Below, piece after piece: positions 25,801 through 36,499 of a stretch of 64,000 nucleotides of DNA. The DNA comes from Sphagnum compactum (lineage: Eukaryota > Bryophyta > Sphagnopsida > Sphagnales), in NCBI GenBank assembly GCA_965153455.1, contig OZ234503.1, positions 10,731,118 to 10,795,117 of the forward strand, written 5' to 3'. Position 1 is the stretch's first letter, and each line of letters opens with the position of its first letter. Under the pieces are notes generated by a model. The model was not told the DNA's origin, did not search any database, and was given only the letters and a program-made list of their open reading frames with translations. The position numbers were made by a program, and so were the translations under genes.

Positions 25801-28800
25801 TTGTTGTTGTTGTTGTTGATCCAAGTATCAACCTTCTCCAGCTTTTACTTGTTCTGGTTTGCAGGTAAATGAGGAATTCTTGAGGGTCCTTCAGATTCTA
25901 AGCAAGAAATTGACTTATGTTGCTGAAAACAGCACCACCAAGGACTACGCAGCATTACGGGATGTTATTCCCGAAATTGAGAAACTCCGAATCAAGGCAG
26001 TGTCCAAGGTCTGGAACCCTACTTCTTTTCAATCATTTTCAGGGTGTGGAGACTTTGGAGTCATGACAGAAGTGATTGTTGCTATGAGATGGCAGCAGTT
26101 GTCCCTGATGCAGTTTGGGTTATGCTCATTGTTCAGTGCTGTGCTCTTGTTCAACCCATAATGCAGTGTGGGTCATGCTTATTGTTTGGTGCTTTGCTCT
26201 TCTTCAACTCCTATTTGTGCTGCCAAGTCACAAATTTCTTGAGAATGTGCAGGCACGAGACTTTTTGATGCAGAAGCTGTATGCTCTGAGACGCCCCAAG
26301 ACGAACATCCAAATTTTGCAGCAAAATGTTCTTCTGAAATATAAGTCAGTGAGGATATATTTCTATGGTGTTTCTGTTGTTGATGCAGGGGTCTGGTCCA
26401 AGCTCGTAATTTTCTTAGCAAATGCTGCCAAAACAAGTTCATTTGTATATCTGTTCAAGACTGTTTTGTGTAGCAGCAGGCAGCATCAGGTACAATCTGC
26501 TGGATCTAATCTGTTTCATGTGTGGATGCAACCATGGGGTACCAGATATGTGGCTACGTTCTTGCGTACCCATGGCCAGGAGGTTTTTCCAGAGATCCGA
26601 GCTGCTTATGTTGACACCATGAACAAGGTAGAATTACTGTACTCCTGCTCTCGTCATCTGGTATACTGTGGACAAAGTGGTGCAGGAGCTGGATCAGCTT
26701 GGGAATGAAAGGATCAAGGGAAAATATCAACTGTAAGAGGTTTTGTTGCTGCATTTGGGTTCGATGGGTACCCAAAATCAGCACATTCTGCGCTTGACAG
26801 TTGACTCTTGGTGCTGACTTCTCTGTATTGAGCAGTGCTAGTTGTTGTGATATTATCTGCAGTTTGCTGCAGTTGGGATTCTAACTGTCAGAAAGGTGGG
26901 AAAAATTGCAGGTGCTGAGTGCACACTTTCGAACTTATATACAAGCACTGGAGAGGCTGCAGCTAGACATTGTAACCAAGAGTGATCTTATCGGGGTGGA
27001 GGACACAGGCACTCGTAGCCCTGGTCTGTTTTCTCGAGCTCGGGAGCCTCTAAAGAACCGTGCTGCTGTATTTGCTCTTGGTGATCGAGCGTTGGTGTTA
27101 AAAGTAAGCTCTAGCAGTCATTCAGGTTTCAACTTAGTTAAAATATGATAGGAAGGATTTGGTCAGATGTTTGTCAATAAGAGGAAAAAACCACTAGGAG
27201 TTGTAGTTTCAGGTACAAATATAATAAGAAATAATGCTATGCGGAAGTGCTGGTGGATTGGAGAGTGCAGGAAGTAGATGAGGCGGCAATCATCCCACAC
27301 ATTGCAGAAGCCAGTGGCCATAAGTACCCATATGAGGTGCTTTTCCGCAACCTGCACAAGCTACTGATGGACACAGCCACCTCCGAGTAAAAGCACTCTC
27401 TGTCTCAACTCTCTGTTGTCTTTTATTGCTAACATTTTCTTTCTTCTTGATGGATTCCTCCATGACCAAAGTATTCTTCCATGACCCAAGATGCCTCTAC
27501 AAGAGAACTGGGTGTTGATGACGTGCTGCAATTTTTTTTCCTTTGCAGGTATCTCTTCTGCTCCAGCTTTTTTGGGGAAGATGCAATATTCAATGAAATC
27601 TTTGCTGGTATTGTTGGACTTCCCTCTTGTATTCACTTCAGCACAAGTACATTAGGTTGCAACCTTAGTGAATGATGGGCAAGAAAGATGATCATACCTG
27701 GAGCATGTTGAGGTTGCTAAAATGTGATCATTGTTGTTTACAACACAGGACCCTTTGCAGTAATAGAGGAGCATATGACTGCAGTAATGCCTAACTGCTA
27801 TGATGCAATCGGCCTTTTGCTCATGATCCACTTGACATACCAACATCAGGTTCATTCATGGGTCCATCTATTCCTCTCTGTGGTTCTGTTCCATCTGTTA
27901 TCATGTACCGAGGTTGATCATGATCTTCTGTTCTCTGCTTTTAGCTGAATTTCATAAGCTCATGCAGTTGAGGATCTGGCAATGCAGCTCATCATGTCAA
28001 AGAGGCGGGTGCCTTGCTTGGACTCCTACTTTGACAAGGTAAGAGAGTTCTTGAACAAGAATGCATGACTCTATCCTCTTTGTATTGCAACTTGTGACCC
28101 CTTGAAATCAAACTGGAAAAAAACACTTTGTTTGAGTTCTGCGTTGCCACTATGCAATACAATTCTCTTGTCAAGTGCTAACAGGGGATTTCTTGCGGCT
28201 TGCTTTCCTTGCTTTTGCAGTTGAATCTGGTCCTGTGGCCTCGTTTCAAGATGGTGATTGACATGCATCTCAGCAGTTTGCGTACTGCAAACGCCCGGAC
28301 ACTTTGGGAAGATGATGTGCGTCCACACTATGTAACCAGACGTTACGCAGAATTTGCTGCTAGTCTTCTCCATCTCAATGTCAACTATGGAGATGGTCAG
28401 GTCAGTGCTGAACTTTTCTGTGACATTTTATGATGTACAAATGGGTTGTAAAGTCAGCTTGGCTTTCTGAATCAGCTTTCTCTATATGATGATGTAGACC
28501 TAGTACTGCCACAGACAAGAACTACTTGTGATATGATACATCTTCTAGTTGGGTTGTTTGGAGTGAAGTTATAACATAAGCAGGATGGAAAAAAATGCAC
28601 TTGCAACTCTGTTTTTTGCCAGTCTGACTGGATGAAAGTTTCCATGGGGAAACCTTTTTTTGCAGCTTGATTTGAATTTGGAACGATTACGTGTGGCAGT
28701 CGATGACTTACTAGTCAAGCTGTCACGCATGTTCCGCCAGCAAAAGCAACAAACCATATTCCTCATCAACAACTATGACCTGGTTCTTTCTGTGCTCAAG

Positions 28801-29973
28801 GTTGATAGATACACATACATGCTCCTGAACTTCTGTAATATGCTATCATCATCATTACCATTTCCTACTATCTCTGGAATGACTGGAAAACGTAAGACTG
28901 AATGTTCATGTGTTTCCTCATAAAATAGGGAGAAATCATCCTCAGTACCCACAAGGATGTAGTTCTTAAGGAGAAATCCTCAGTACTCATGAGGGCATGG
29001 TTCTCATCTTTCTCAGGAAGCTGGTACAGATGGTGGGAAGACACAGCAACAATTTGAAGAATTGCTCAAAAGCAGCAGTACTGTGTTTGTGGTAAGTACA
29101 ATTTTGTGACCTTGTTATTGTTCTTGCTTGGTTGGTTACACCTGAGTATTGGTACCCTCTCAGCCTACTACCCAAGCCACAAAGAGTCCCATTAGTTCTC
29201 TCTCCTGTCCTACTTTGTGTCGAAACAATGGGTCACATGGTTCTGTGGTTGTGCAATGCTATGGAAGACAAATCTCACAGAGTGAAGCTTTTGTCTGTTT
29301 TTCCTTTGCTTCCCCACAACTCTTTTGAGTTGTCTTGAGAGAGGTACCTATATGGCTATCTGTAGGTGGGTCACAGGCAGCATAAGGATTGTAAAAGCTG
29401 TAACACAGTTATGTATGGTGCATGTGGTGTAGGAGGAGGAGCTTCGGGAACACTTCATGCCGCTGATTCAATTTGTGAAGACTCGTGCAGGTCTGTTTGT
29501 TTTCTTTTTGTTTTTCCAATGCCTGGTCTGTTTTCTGGAGAGAAAGGAGAAAAGGCGTGTGAATTATTCTTCTTTGCAAGCAAGCATTTTTTCTGTTAGT
29601 AGGATGCTGTGTTTTTGCTGATAAAAGAGTGGGTTGTGGGGAAACATGGTTGATGATGACAGGAGAGGATGCAGCAGCAGGGACAAGCAATGCACAGCCA
29701 ATAACAATCGAAGAAGTGGAACCGTTGGTGAAGGATTTTGCAGCTCGATGGAAGGGTGCGATAGAAATCATGCATAAGGACGTGATCACGTCTTTCAGCA
29801 ACTTTGTCTGTGGCATGGAGATTTTGCGAGCAGCACTTACACAGTTGCTGCTTTACTACACTCGCCTCTCTGACTCCCTTAAGCGTGTGAGTGATGGTGC
29901 GAGCCTCGGTAAGGATGTTGTGTCCATCCCTTCCATCATGTACGAGATTAAGAAGTATTCCAGAACATTCTAG
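22846..29973 (+). CDS. VPS52: Vps52, subunit of GARP/EARP tethering complexes
   Basis: Twenty coding exons join with consistent phase: 22846-23043, 23497-23579, 23758-23815, 24499-24594, 24814-24915, 25263-25346, 25641-25721, 25865-26008, 26253-26344, 26546-26627, 26912-27103, 27271-27386, 27549-27607, 27749-27849, 27988-28038, 28221-28400, 28666-28800, 29017-29091, 29433-29490 and 29663-29973. The product is 765 aa. Vps52 acts with Vps51, Vps53 and Vps54 in endosome-to-Golgi tethering; the Arabidopsis orthologue is POK, needed for pollen tube growth. From residue about 114 nearly every exon matches the plant family: ILGQGSQLREYACDVEEKLR (coiled-coil region), RPKTNIQILQQNVLLKYK, REPLKNRAAVFALGDR, TLWEDDVRPHYVTRRYAEF, RAALTQLLLYYTRLSD and the end IMYEIKKYSRTF. 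The N-terminal ~95 residues (Ala-rich, acidic) are longer than I recall for Arabidopsis, and exons 1-2 are the least certain. The ATG at 22846 follows the GA/GT-rich leader; 22885 is an alternative. Confidence 0.95.
24969..24994. repeat. (TA)n microsatellite in VPS52 intron 5
   Basis: A pure TA run of about 26 bases lies inside the intron between the coding exons ending 24915 and starting 25263. Confidence 0.9.
25792..25819. repeat. (TTG)n microsatellite in VPS52 intron 7
   Basis: About nine TTG triplets lie 45 bp ahead of the exon 8 acceptor. They produce the poly-Val stretch in an apparent open frame that is intronic. Confidence 0.9.
26107..26213. repeat. 53-bp tandem duplication in VPS52 intron 8
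   Basis: Two adjacent copies begin ATGCAGT-TGGGT-ATGCT and end TTCTTCAAC or TTGTTCAACC. They lie wholly within the intron 26009-26252 and create the long false frames seen across it. Confidence 0.85.
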
Positions 29974-31060
29974 AAATCTACATGCCAGAAGGAGACCCAT
30001 GCGCACCCCCATGCCCCCATGTTGCTCCCTCATTTGTCTCATCAAAATAGCTGCAAGAAAACCTTACGGCAAAACCCAAAGTCTGCAATTGTTTCAAACG
30101 CTCTCTTTCTCTCTCTTGCTTTGTTTCAAAGGCACGTCATCTTCACAGCTCAACCACATAATAATGTGATCTCTGGCACTTGTTTTTGCATGTTTCTGAG
30201 TGCTGGTGCTGTTACGTACAATTTCTGTCTCCTCTTCTCCCAACTCACACAAAGTTCACAGCAGCAGCAGGACTTATTCTTTCAGTTGTGATGTACAAGG
30301 ATCAATGGTGGCTGGTTGCATATTCTGAACAACTATGTCCTCTGAGACAGAACACTTTGTACAATGATTTGCTTGCTCTGAGCTGATGATGATCATAAGC
30401 TTTTTTTCTCTGGCTTTTGTTCTCTTGAATTGTCAGGGAAAGCTGATGATGATCTTAAGCTTTGTGCTCTGTTTTTTGTGTGTCTCTTGATGTGAGAGTG
30501 AAATCTGATGGTATTAAAACTTAATTCTCTGTTTTTCTCTTGACTGTGAGATGGAAAGCTGATGATCTTCAGCTTTATTCAGTATATATGTTTGAAGAGG
30601 GAAATTGTTGCAATTGCAGCAAAAGGCGCAAACACAAGGCAATCCAGGAAATTGATGCAATTGCAGTAGAAGGGTGCAAATACAAAACAAACTGGCAGTT
30701 GATCAGTCTTTGGCACATGTATGTCAGTCGGTCGTTTCTTGTGTTGGCGAGAGTGCTGTATGTAGATCTTTCTAGTTTTGGTGAACATTTTCCTTTTGCA
30801 GAGACACCACAGAGTGCTGTTGGTTGGGGTTGTGTTATTTTGGACAAAGATAACACAACCCTGAGGTCAGAGAGAGAGAGAGTTATCTCATTGAACCTTG
30901 TGTTGGACGAGATTTCTCTGCTCTCTCAATCTCTCTCTATGCCATGCAAGCCAAGGTGTTTCTTTTTCTAATTTTGTCAAGTAGGTTTGATTGATGTACT
31001 GGACAAGAGGAATGAGCCAAATTTTGCTTGAGGTAAGCATTCTAGTGGCCTACAGGAACT
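29974..31060. other. 3' flank of VPS52, probable 3' UTR and intergenic DNA
   Basis: No convincing coding exon follows the VPS52 stop. At about 30380-30590 a unit of roughly 60-75 bp is repeated three to four times with drift (GAAAGCTGATGATGATCTTAAGCTT-like, each followed by a CTCTG(T)n block). The 143-codon frame at 30540-30971 runs through the last unit and lacks motifs. Confidence 0.5.
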
Positions 31061-32420
31061 CATTTTCTAAATATGATGACTTCTAGACTTTCTTTCTGCG
31101 AAATACGGTGACTTTTGCGTACCTGGTTTTGTATATTTTTGAAAACTCGCCCAAAAATAACAAAGCACCGCCACAAGCACAGGATGATCCTCCTACAATA
31201 TTGTTGGTATTCGTCCCATCTCCAGCGTCGCCGGAAATTCCTTCCCAAGATATCCATCGTCGCCGCTCCAACAGCTCTGGAGCCGCCGCGGCCAAGGAGG
31301 AATATAGAAAGATCCCTCTCCGCAAAACATTCCCGCGCATCCTTCACGGAGGAGCAGGTGCATGTACCTAGATCTGGTAAATCTTCTTCATTCACTAACC
31401 TGTGATCGATTCATGGTCAAGAAAAGGCGGTGGAAAAGGCCGAGCGATAGACGCTGGAGTCTTCTTCTTCTTCTTCTTCGGTTCACTGACGAAGATCGAA
31501 AGGAAGTGTAAGAGCTCGGAGAAAACGAGCAATTAATATTATTGTCGATCATCTTCATTTGGAAAAAGAAGAATCTTCTTGCAGAAAAAATTCCGGAAAA
31601 GAAAGAGGTCCAAACTTCAGATGCCCACCACGATGATCAACAAAAGCTTGCCGGATATAGATTTGCTCGATTTGAAGTCAGGTGCAAGTGAGCTTTCGAG
31701 AAGAAGAGAAGATGATCGACAACATATGCGACCGAGCTAACTTTCGAGAAGAAGAAGAGGAGGATCGACAACAGATGCGACCGACCTTTCGAGAAGAAGA
31801 AGAAGAAGAAGATCATGGATAACAAATGCGAGGTCCCTCCCTGTCTCTGTGTCTCTCTCTGTATCTCTTTCTCTACGAGATCATCAACAATAGATGCATG
31901 CGAGCGAGCTTTTGAGAAGATCATCATAGACAGCAAGTGCGAGCGAGCTTTCGAGAAGAAGATCATCGACAACGCATTCTTCTTGTTCTTCCTCCACAAT
32001 TCAACTGTGTAGCAGCAGCAGTGAATCTCGATTACAAACTTCCATGATGATGATGATGATGATGATGATGATGTACTAGTGTGCACATCGTGACAATAAC
32101 AAGAAGAGATCATTACGACAGTAGTACTTCTTCTTCTTCTTCTGCTATGGACCAGCGAATTCATGTTTTGCGGAGGCGGCGCAATATGATGCTTTGCAGT
32201 TTTTCGTGGAGGTATCAAAACTAAAGATAGAACTCAGCGCAATTTTGCACGACAGAAATTTCCTCTTCCACAGATCTGGCAATGGAATCTCTGAACTCCG
32301 CCAATTTCTGTCTCTCCAGCGACTCACGGGTGTGCAGCTTTCGTTTTGCACCAGTCACAAGCAAAATTTGAGAAAGGCAACAAACACAAAAAACCAAAAA
32401 GATTGCTGCCTGTGAAAAAA
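31060..32420. other. GC-rich exon-like interval of unknown nature
   Basis: Composition rises sharply against the AT-rich surroundings. Frames of 85-111 codons on both strands at 31060-31405 are mutually exclusive and unrecognised. On the plus strand a frame around 32165-32340 reads AEAAQYDALQFFVEVSKLK followed by IELSAILHDRNFLF and ISELRQFLSLQRL, which has the look of a helical protein fragment, but no start, splice partner or family could be assigned. It may be a gene fragment, a 5' exon or a retained piece of a mobile element. Confidence 0.3.
31690..31978. repeat. Minisatellite with GAGCTTTCGAGAAGAAG core
   Basis: Five to six imperfect units of about 40-60 bp, each with CTTTCGAGAAGAAG(AAG)n, then ATCAT/GATCG, GACAACA and ATGCGA. 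A separate (ATG)n run follows at about 32044-32073. Confidence 0.8.
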
Positions 32421-32689
32421 AATGCAACCAAGAGAACACACAAAAAAAAAAAAAAAAAACAAGGGGTGTGTCACAATGTGGCCTTTGCCATTTACATAAA
32501 AAAATATACATCTTAAGGCAAAAGAAGTTAATTATGGAAACTCCAAATATTTCACCATGCAAAAATATCATCTTCAAAAAACAATCCTCTGAAAGAATTT
32601 GGTAAGAAAATAGGCTTATTTTTCACACAAATCCTTTGCATGTATTGAAATCATACTTTGTTGTCAATGTTTTTTCTTGTGAAATTTTT

Positions 32690-33325
32690 GAGAGAGCCAA
32701 AGTGGCGATCATCCATACGAAGATTTAGCCAAATTTTCGCTACAAGCTAAATATGAAAGTAAAAAAAACACGTTTAAACTTCCTTCCATAGTTTGGCTAC
32801 CTACTTGAACAATGTATAGAAATCTGTTGATTCTCTTAAATTTTGGTTCCTTCTAATTTCTGGCTATTGAAAAACTTTTTTTAAAAAAAAAATTCGAAAA
32901 AAAAAAAAAACTCTTAAATTTCAGCACTTTTAGGTTTTAATTAATTTCAACACTTTTATTTTTTTAAATTAACCTTTTTGGCTATATATATAGCCAGAAA
33001 AATAGAAACTCTGCTTGTCATGTGAAATGCATTTGTTAAAATTACCCATCACAGTGAAATGCAAAACGAAAACTAAGTTGTCCAAAAAATAAATTTAATA
33101 ATTTAATCTTATTAAAAATTTGGCTATTTTCTGGAACCTATTATAAAAATCTGTTTGATTCTCTTAGAATTTTGGTTCCTTCGAATTTCTGGCTATTGAA
33201 TTCTTTTTTTTTGAAACACACATAATTTCAGCACTTTTAGTTTGTTTGAAATTAAATTTCAACACTTAATTTTTTTTTAATTTTTTAGTTTTTAATTTCC
33301 CTTTTTGGCTATATAATAGAGCGAG
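32690..33325 (+). repeat. Dispersed GGCTA repeat plus 325-bp tandem duplication
   Basis: 32690-32765 carries the dispersed unit (AAAGTGGCGATCATCC, ATTTAGCCAAATTTT, CTAAATATGAAAGTAA). It is followed by two tandem copies of about 325 bp, at about 32797-33000 and 33119-33325, sharing GATTCTCTTA-AATTTTGGTTCCTTC, ATTTCTGGCTATTGAA, TTTCAGCACTTTTAG and CTTTTTGGCTATATA. The array ends directly at the GC-rich leader of the ammonium transporter, so it forms that gene's distal upstream region. Confidence 0.75.
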
Positions 33326-33329
33326 TGGT

Positions 33330-34114
33330 GTGTGCGGCTGGCTTGCTGGCTGGCTGGCTGGTTGGCTCTTCTCACGTCTCTAGAGTACTTGCTTTGCTTG
33401 GCTTTGCTTTGCTTTGCTTTGCTTCGCTTGCTTGCTTTTCATAGCACATGTTTTGCAGCTTCCAAAAACAAAACCAAAACCAAAACAAAACAGTTAAAGT
33501 GTTGTTGTTGTTGTTGTTGTTGTGGCTGTTCCTCTACTACGACTACTCGCGCAAGTTTCACGCAGATCTATGGGTTCATGCGTTCCCCTGGATCGGAAGC
33601 AACTCACAAACCAACAAACCAACAACAAACAAGTAGCGCCAAACAAGCAAAGCATCGCCCTGAGCCTTGTTTGAAGAGGCGTGGACGGAAGTTTGTGTGT
33701 GTGTGTGTGTGTGTGTGTTTGTTTGTGACATGGGATCTTGGATTTGGTGCAATCCCACCAGCAGAAGCTTGTCACATTTTCGCGTTGTTTACATACATAC
33801 ATACATTCATACATGATGACAAGAATTGTGTGCTGAACGGCTTGTCGTCACATTTTCGCGTTGGTTGTGGTTGATGCGCATTCTCTGCAAGAAAAGGCCT
33901 GTTGGGAAAGAAAACGTAATAAGAACATCTCCAATGGTGCTTAGTATGTGACCCTACTAAAGTATTTCTCACATCGATAATAGCAGCAGCAGGAGGAGGA
34001 GAACGACGACGACAACGCTGCAGCAGCAGCAACAGCAGCTGTAAAGGGATCTCATCGCTAGGAGGAGGAGGAGGAGGAGGAGGAGGAGGAGCAAGAGCAA
34101 GAGTAGGAGGAACA
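33330..34114 (+). promoter_or_regulatory. Probable promoter/5' leader of the ammonium transporter
   Basis: A run of simple repeats precedes the start codon: (GGCT)n near 33340, (TTTGC)n near 33390-33425, (TTG)n near 33500, (GT)n near 33690-33720, (ATAC)n near 33790, and (GGA)n at about 34058-34092 just upstream of the ATG. The 180-codon frame through them is Cys/Leu/Thr-rich translated repeat, not a protein. I infer a promoter and a purine-rich leader; no transcription start is visible. Confidence 0.45.
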
Positions 34115-36077
34115 ATGGCAAACGAAACAGTTCCGTCGGGATATGTGAATGCGGGAGGCGTGACACCAGTGTGGTTGAACAAGGGAGACAATGCATGGCA
34201 AATGATAGCAGCCACACTGGTAGGATTACAGAGCGTGCCGGGGTTGGTGATTCTATACGGGAGCATAGTGAAGAAGAAATGGGCGGTGAACTCAGCATTC
34301 ATGGCATTCTATGCCTTTGCGGCGGTGTGGTTGTGTTGGGTAACATGGGCATACAAGATGTCCTTCGGCGACAAGCTGTTGCCTTTCTGGGGCAAAGTGG
34401 GTACCACGCTGAACTACAAGTATCTACAAAAGCAAGCCGATCTTCCTTCTACAGTAGTGTACTCTCACAACGGTGCTGTTGTCGAAACACCAGCGATGAT
34501 GCCCAACTTCCCAATGGCCACTATGGTCTACTTCCAGTTTGTGTTCGCTGCCATCACTGTGATCTTGCTCGCCGGTTCTGTGCTCGGTAGAATGCGATTC
34601 TTTGCCTGGATGCTCTTCGTTCCCCTCTGGCTCACTCTTTCCTACACCGTTGGTGCTTTCAGCTTGTGGGGAGGTGGTTTCTTGTTTCAATGGGGTGTTA
34701 TCGACTACTCTGGTGGCTATGTTATCCATCTCTCCTCTGGTGTTGCGGGCTTCACTGCTGCTTACTGGGTGGGTTACATAACGCCATAATTTTCCCTTGT
34801 TCCCCACTTCTTCTGTCTTCTTCTTACAACATCTTCATTGTGAGAATTGCAAGTCGGATCCTCAAATTCTTTTGAAGAAACTACCAACAATTGGATGAGA
34901 AATTGTCTGGACCGAGAATTAGTACCACAGCAGCAGCAGCAACAGCAATCCCTCCATGGGAAGCTTCATGGATGCAAGCTTTTGAGCTGTGAAATCAGCT
35001 GAATATGCTCTCATGAAGTTTGAATGTGTGGGGTTTTGTAGGTGGGACCAAGATTGACAAAGGATCGCGAGCGTTTTCCTCCCAACAATGTGTTGCTCAT
35101 GCTTGCAGGTGCAGGTCTTCTGTGGCTGGGATGGGCAGGCTTCAATGGTGGTGACCCATTTTCCGCCAACATAGATTCCTCCATTGCAGTCATCAACACA
35201 AACGTATGCGCAGCAACCAGTTTGTTGATGTGGACCAGCTTGGATGTGCTTGTGTTCAGCAAGCCTTCTGTCATCGGAGCTGTGCAGGGAATGATCACAG
35301 GTCTTGTTGTCATCACTCCTGCAGCAGGTAGGTACACAAGAACAACATCTTCCGTTGCCTCCCTCTTGATCCAAATTTCTCGTGTGGGTGCTGCCTCATG
35401 ATCTGTTTCCAATTGCTTCTGCTTCTGAAATCTCACAACAGAGTTGGGTGAAAATGCAGTCCAGATCAGTGGAAGAAGCAGAAGATGATGATGGTTGTTG
35501 GTGGGTGGGGGGATTTGGGGAGCTGCTTCCTTTTGCAGGAGTGGTTGAAGGATGGGCAGCCATTGTAATGGGTGTATGTGCAGGAAGCGTGCCATGGTTC
35601 ACCATGATGGTAGTGCACAAGAGGTGGTCACTGCTACAGAAGGTGGATGATACACTGGGTGTGTTCCACACTCATGCAGTAGCAGGCTTTCTGGGTGGCT
35701 TTCTGGTAGGCTGCTTCGCAGAGCCCACTTTGTGCAACTACTTTGCATCAGTCCCAAACTTGCGGGGAGCTTTCTATGGTGGAGTTGGGGGCATTCAGCT
35801 GGGCAAGCAGATTGTGGGTGCACTCTTCATAACAAGCTGGAATGTGATGGCCACAAGCCTCATCCTGGTGCTCATTGGGCTGGTCATTCCTTTGCGCATG
35901 TCAGAGGATCACTTGCTAGTAGGTGATGATGCAGAGCATGGTGAGGAAGCTTATGCACTATGGGGAGATGGTGAGAAATACGACATCAACAGACATGGTG
36001 GCAATGATTACACCTTTGCATTTCATGGCATTGGTTCCCCACCCATGCCAGGCCCTCACCCTCCCATAGAACTATGA
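34115..36077 (+). CDS. AMT2: AMT2-class (MEP-type) ammonium transporter
   Basis: Three coding exons, 34115-34768, 35042-35327 and 35539-36077, join in frame to 492 aa (plant AMT2 proteins are about 475). The protein is an 11-helix plasma-membrane channel for ammonium. The N-terminus [10 protein letters not shown] followed by [20 protein letters not shown] is diagnostic of the AMT2/MEP clade rather than AMT1. The pore twin histidines are visible at His205 ([14 protein letters not shown]) and His359 ([13 protein letters not shown]). Other family blocks are [58 protein letters not shown] and the cytosolic tail [20 protein letters not shown], which is known in this family for trimer-coupled gating. 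The final ~30 residues are Gly/Pro-rich and not conserved. The paralogue number is unknown, so the symbol denotes the clade. No disruption is seen. Confidence 0.96.
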
Positions 36078-36088
36078 CCCACTGCTTT

Positions 36089-36089
<1 letters not shown>

Positions 36090-36122
<33 letters not shown>

Positions 36123-36215
36123 CTCCCTCTCAGATACCACCATGCAATTTTTGTTCAAATAGATGCAACTTCTGATGCACATTTGCTACCCATCATCACC
36201 CACTGTTTGGAGCAG

Positions 36216-36252
<37 letters not shown>
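36090..36252. repeat. CT microsatellites in the AMT2 3' region
   Basis: Two (CT)n runs, about 36092-36119 and 36214-36252, lie just after the stop, probably in the 3' untranslated region. A diverged unit of roughly 100 bp containing a CT run, CACCATGCA/CAGCATGCA-like and TTTGATGCAGCAACAAA sequence recurs to about 36490. Confidence 0.85.
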
Positions 36253-36253
<1 letters not shown>

Positions 36254-36499
36254 ATCTCCATTTGAAATACCAGCATGCATCTCTATTTGATGCAGCAACA
36301 AACTTCTTCTTGGCATCATCACCACAGTTTTGCATCCATTTCTCTTCTCTTTTCTCTCTTCCTTTAAGATACACAACATCCATTTCTGTTTGATGCAGCA
36401 ACAAAATTTTCTTGCCATTGTCACAACTGTTTTTACATCCTTTTCCTTCTCTTCACTCTCTCAATCAACATGCAATTTTTCTTTGATGCGAAACTTGTG

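Noticed and set aside
26115-26708. 197-codon plus frame within VPS52
   Set aside because: It reads through introns 8-10 in the wrong frame for the exons and includes a tandem duplication.
30540-30971. 143-codon plus frame after VPS52
   Set aside because: It spans a degenerate repeat in the 3' flank and shows no motif or splice partner.
33332-33874. 180-codon Leu/Cys/Thr-rich frame ahead of AMT2
   Set aside because: It consists almost entirely of translated GGCT, TTTGC, TTG and GT repeats.
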